Shown here: one piece after another, positions 36,601 to 39,453 of the stretch
Layout: each line of letters starts with the position of its first letter
Numbering within the stretch: the first letter of the stretch is position 1
From: Chloroflexota bacterium
Lineage (GTDB): Bacteria; Chloroflexota; Dehalococcoidia; Lucifugimonadales; Lucifugimonadaceae
Length of the DNA: 39,453 nt
Direction of reading: 5' to 3'
Assembly: GCA_022567135.1 (NCBI GenBank)
Contig: JADFHP010000010.1
Location: 1-39,453, forward strand
Translations under genes and position numbers: made by a program
The notes under the pieces: generated by a model
What the model was told of the DNA's origin: nothing
The model's input: the letters and a program-made list of their open reading frames with translations, nothing else
Database searches by the model: none

Positions 36601-37341
36601 TTAGTCCACGTCCACTCTGGGTGGCGGGTTCAACACCGGGTGCAACGCCAGCAATCGCGCAACGGCCCCAGACGCGTTGTAGATCCCGTGACGCACCGTC
36701 GGCTCACACATGAACAGATCCCCCTCGGCGAGAGGAACGTTATCGTCATCGCCGTAAACGGCCGTCAAATTCCCCTCGTAACAGAACATCGACTCCTCGT
36801 GCGCCGGGTGGAAATGATTCGTCGCAACAGAGCCCGGCTCGAATGTCAGTTCCGAAACGTACGATGACTCCGCGCCAAGGAAATCGCCCACCATGTCGTA
36901 GCGCGAAACCCCGGGCATGAACTCGAACGACTCGTGCTGATCCCTGAAATAGACCCCCTGCTCCGGCGGGCCGTCGACCCACTCCGGCTCCGGCACGACC
37001 TCGCGCTCAGGAGACGGATTTGGATACATCACGATGAAGCGCGCCGGCGTGTCGCCCGCGTTGCCGATGCCGTGGCCCAACCCCCTGCGGGCGATCATGC
37101 AGTCTCCAGCCTTCGCCCTGAACCTGTGGCCATCCAGGCGCAGCTCCACCTCACCCTCGGCGACGAAGATCGACTCCTCCGTATTCGGGTGGACGTGGTA
37201 CACAGATGACACACCCGGCTCCAGCGTCAGATCGCCAACGGTCATCATCTTCGAGCCCAGTTCGCCGCCCATCATCTGGTACATGGAGCTACCTGGCATC
37301 GGCGACGCAGTCGGCTGGTCAGATCTTCTGTTGAGTGGCAT
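36601..37341 (-). CDS. Bicupin (two cupin domains)
   Basis: 'VYHVHPNTEESIFVAEGEVELRLDGHRFRAKAGDCMIARRGLGHGIGNAG' and 'NHFHPAHEESMFCYEGNLTAVYGDDDNVPLAEGDLFMCEPTVRHGIYNASG'. Confidence 0.88.
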   Translation of the reverse strand: MPLNRRSDQPTASPMPGSSMYQMMGGELGSKMMTVGDLTLEPGVSSVYHVHPNTEESIFVAEGEVELRLDGHRFRAKAGDCMIARRGLGHGIGNAGDTPARFIVMYPNPSPEREVVPEPEWVDGPPEQGVYFRDQHESFEFMPGVSRYDMVGDFLGAESSYVSELTFEPGSVATNHFHPAHEESMFCYEGNLTAVYGDDDNVPLAEGDLFMCEPTVRHGIYNASGAVARLLALHPVLNPPPRVDVD

Positions 37342-37417
37342 GTGTTGTCCTCGGGAGCTTATTGCGAGCGGCCAACTTTACCACCGCCGGATTCTCTGGG
37401 CCCTCCCTTTTGTTGTC

Positions 37418-37445
37418 ATCCTCGGGCGCCCCGCGACCCGAGGAT
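37418..37445. repeat. Hairpin ATCCTCGGG-cgccccgcga-CCCGAGGAT in the bicupin/PAT spacer
   Basis: Perfect 9-bp inverted repeat with 10-nt loop. Confidence 0.65.
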
Positions 37446-37523
37446 CTCAGCCCCCTGGGGCGATTCGCGTCTGATTCGGCCAACAACGATACATTCCCCA
37501 TGTGGGTGCAGGTGGCACCCCGC

Positions 37524-38123
37524 CTATCCGCCTCTCACGTGCGCCAGACCCGCCCCCAGCGCGCGCTCCCACTCATCGGTTCCGTACAGCGCGGCCGGCG
37601 ACGCCGTCTCTGCCGGTGCATCCCCCGACGCGCTCAGCTCCATCTGCCACTCCCCGACGTCCACCCACTTGCCGCTCTTGAACCCCACCGATCGCTCGAC
37701 ACCCGCCGCGCGGCCGCCGAGGCTCTCAATCAACCCAACACTCGCCGGGTTCGGCAGAGCCACCCTGCCAAACGCCTGCCGGAAACCCAGCAACCGCAGG
37801 CACTCCATCAACGAAACCGATAAGGCCCTGCCTATGCCCCTGCCGCGATAGCCGTCCGCGATATACACCGCCATCTCAACCGACCACCGGTACGCAAGCC
37901 GCTCCCTCAGGCTCGACCCGTAAGCGTAGCCAACAACGGAGCCATCGATCTCACAAACCAGCCACGGATAACGTGTCGTGATGTCCGCTATGCGCGCCTG
38001 AATCTCCTCGACGCTGGGCGCCTCGGTCTCGAACGAGACGAATGTGTCCCTGACGATCGGAGCGTAGATCTCAGCTATCGCGGATGCATCGTTGGTGGTG
38101 GCAACCCGTATCAGCGCACTCAT
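37524..38123 (-). CDS. GNAT acetyltransferase, phosphinothricin acetyltransferase (PAT/Bar)-like
   Basis: 'IRVATTNDASAIAEIYAPIVRDTFVSFETEAPSVEEIQARIADITTRYPWLVCEIDGSVVGYAYGS..AYRWSVEMAVYIADGYRGRGIGRAL'. Confidence 0.87.
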   Translation of the reverse strand: MSALIRVATTNDASAIAEIYAPIVRDTFVSFETEAPSVEEIQARIADITTRYPWLVCEIDGSVVGYAYGSSLRERLAYRWSVEMAVYIADGYRGRGIGRALSVSLMECLRLLGFRQAFGRVALPNPASVGLIESLGGRAAGVERSVGFKSGKWVDVGEWQMELSASGDAPAETASPAALYGTDEWERALGAGLAHVRGG

Positions 38124-39453
38124 TGTTCATCTGGTTCCCGGGTGAAAAAGGCCAACGCAGCGCCGACCAGGGCGAACCCCACTACCGCAAAGTAGGCAAT
38201 CTTCCAGCCACTCAGAAACGCAGCGCCCGCGCCGGGGATGACGTCAATCTCGTTCAAGGGTATGTCGAACCCGTCTGCCGCCATGATTCCCACCACTATC
38301 GCGGACGCGACCGCCTGCCCGGTCACGTTGCCAACATTCCGCGTCAGATTCGTCAGCGCGCTGACAACACCGAAACGCGATCTGGAGATCGAGCCCAGGA
38401 TAATGCTGTTATTCGGCACGCTCCAGAGCCCCATGCCAAGACCGTTCGCAAACGTGACGACCAACAATAACCACAACGCGGTTTCATCCGTGATGAAGGC
38501 GAATCCCAGCGCGGTCGCGACGATCACTCCGAACCCCATTACCGTGAATCTTCTTGACCCGAACGCGTCTGACAGCCTGCCGCTTGCCTGGGCCGCGATC
38601 GCCATGCCAACCGCGCTTACGAACAGCACACCGCCTGCAGCTCCTTCGCTCATGCCCCGGAAGCTGATCAGGAATATCGGCATCAAGAATCGCGTCGCCG
38701 TCGTACCCATGAAACCCATCCAGCGAGTCGCGATGGCCAGCGCGAACACAGCGTTCTCGAACATTCTCAGGTCCAGCATCGGCGCCGGATTCCTCAGCTC
38801 CCAGAAGATGAAGGCCGCCAGCAACGCCGCGGCCAGCAGGCCTCCTCCAATGATCAGCGGTGAAATCCATGCCACCGCAAACGGGTTGTTTATGGTGACG
38901 ACAAGCACGATCACCGCGACGGCCGACAGGAACGCGCCCAGCCAGTCGTAGGGTGGACGCTTCCCCTGAATCGCCTCGCTGATCCGAGAGTCGTCCAGCA
39001 CGATGAAGCTCCAGACCAACGCGATCGCCATCGGAATCGCCATCACGATGAACAACGCCTGCCAGCCCCAAACCTGCAGCAGCAGCCCGCCGATGATGGG
39101 CCCCGCAGCACCGCCAATCGCAACCGCGGTGGTCTGGCTGCCGATCGCCAGCCCGCGCTCACGCGTGGGAAAAACGGAGATGATGATGGCGGTCCCGACG
39201 GCCTGCCCCATCGCGCTGCCAACCGCCATGATCACTCGGGCCACTATCAGGATGCCGAGAGTGGGTGAGAAGGCCGCGAAGATGGCGCCGGCAATGAATA
39301 GCGCCTGGCCGATCAGATGGACCTTCTTCCGGCCGATGATGTCTGCGACCCGGCCCACCGGAAGCATGACGGCGCTGATCGTCAGTGACTGGGCGATGAT
39401 GACCCACGACACGGCGCGCAAAGTCTCTCCAAAGTCTTCCGCGATCGCGTTTA
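38120..39453 (-). CDS. MFS transporter, DHA2 (EmrB/QacA)-like drug exporter; N-terminus outside the window
   Basis: 'NAIAEDFGETLRAVSWVIIAQSLTISAVMLPVGRVADIIGRKKVHLIGQ' plus multiple hydrophobic TM segments; frame open to the window edge; ATGA overlap with the PAT gene. Confidence 0.88.
   Translation of the reverse strand, partial: NAIAEDFGETLRAVSWVIIAQSLTISAVMLPVGRVADIIGRKKVHLIGQALFIAGAIFAAFSPTLGILIVARVIMAVGSAMGQAVGTAIIISVFPTRERGLAIGSQTTAVAIGGAAGPIIGGLLLQVWGWQALFIVMAIPMAIALVWSFIVLDDSRISEAIQGKRPPYDWLGAFLSAVAVIVLVVTINNPFAVAWISPLIIGGGLLAAALLAAFIFWELRNPAPMLDLRMFENAVFALAIATRWMGFMGTTATRFLMPIFLISFRGMSEGAAGGVLFVSAVGMAIAAQASGRLSDAFGSRRFTVMGFGVIVATALGFAFITDETALWLLLVVTFANGLGMGLWSVPNNSIILGSISRSRFGVVSALTNLTRNVGNVTGQAVASAIVVGIMAADGFDIPLNEIDVIPGAGAAFLSGWKIAYFAVVGFALVGAALAFFTREPDEQ

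Overview
High-GC, densely packed bacterial segment. The gene content (HpcH/HpaI aldolase, GlcD/E/F-type flavoproteins, SDRs, amidohydrolases, cupins, Eis-like GNATs) suggests a heterotrophic Chloroflexota/SAR202-like catabolic genome; that taxonomic guess is inference. Left edge (1-4.4 kb): an FTP-propeptide/DUF4012 chimera with an in-frame TAA, a lipoprotein, a gene-poor stretch with 11-bp tandem repeats, a small HTH gene, and a LON-domain gene that breaks off at the 3' end of a tRNA-Gly(UCC)-like half. Then: an M20 / DUF1028 / DUF885 / PPOX operon (4.5-8.9 kb) behind a perfect 17-bp palindrome; cupin, NUDIX, SDR and class V aminotransferase genes; a co-directional eight-gene minus-strand catabolic cluster (12.2-21.3 kb: aldolase, Zn-ADH, GlcD, Gfo/Idh, two AKRs, GlcE, GlcF); threonine-synthase-like, aminotransferase, epimerase, RDD and SDR genes; a coupled amidohydrolase plus DAO-type oxidase; a three-gene set of secreted acidic 58-residue-repeat protein, response regulator and histidine kinase; three tandem Eis-type acetyltransferases; a bicupin; and a PAT-type acetyltransferase coupled to an MFS exporter. 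The best candidates for something under-described are the eight-gene oxidation/aldolase cluster, the repeat protein with its two-component system, and the Eis trio. No rRNA, intact tRNA, CRISPR array, transposase or integrase gene was recognised.
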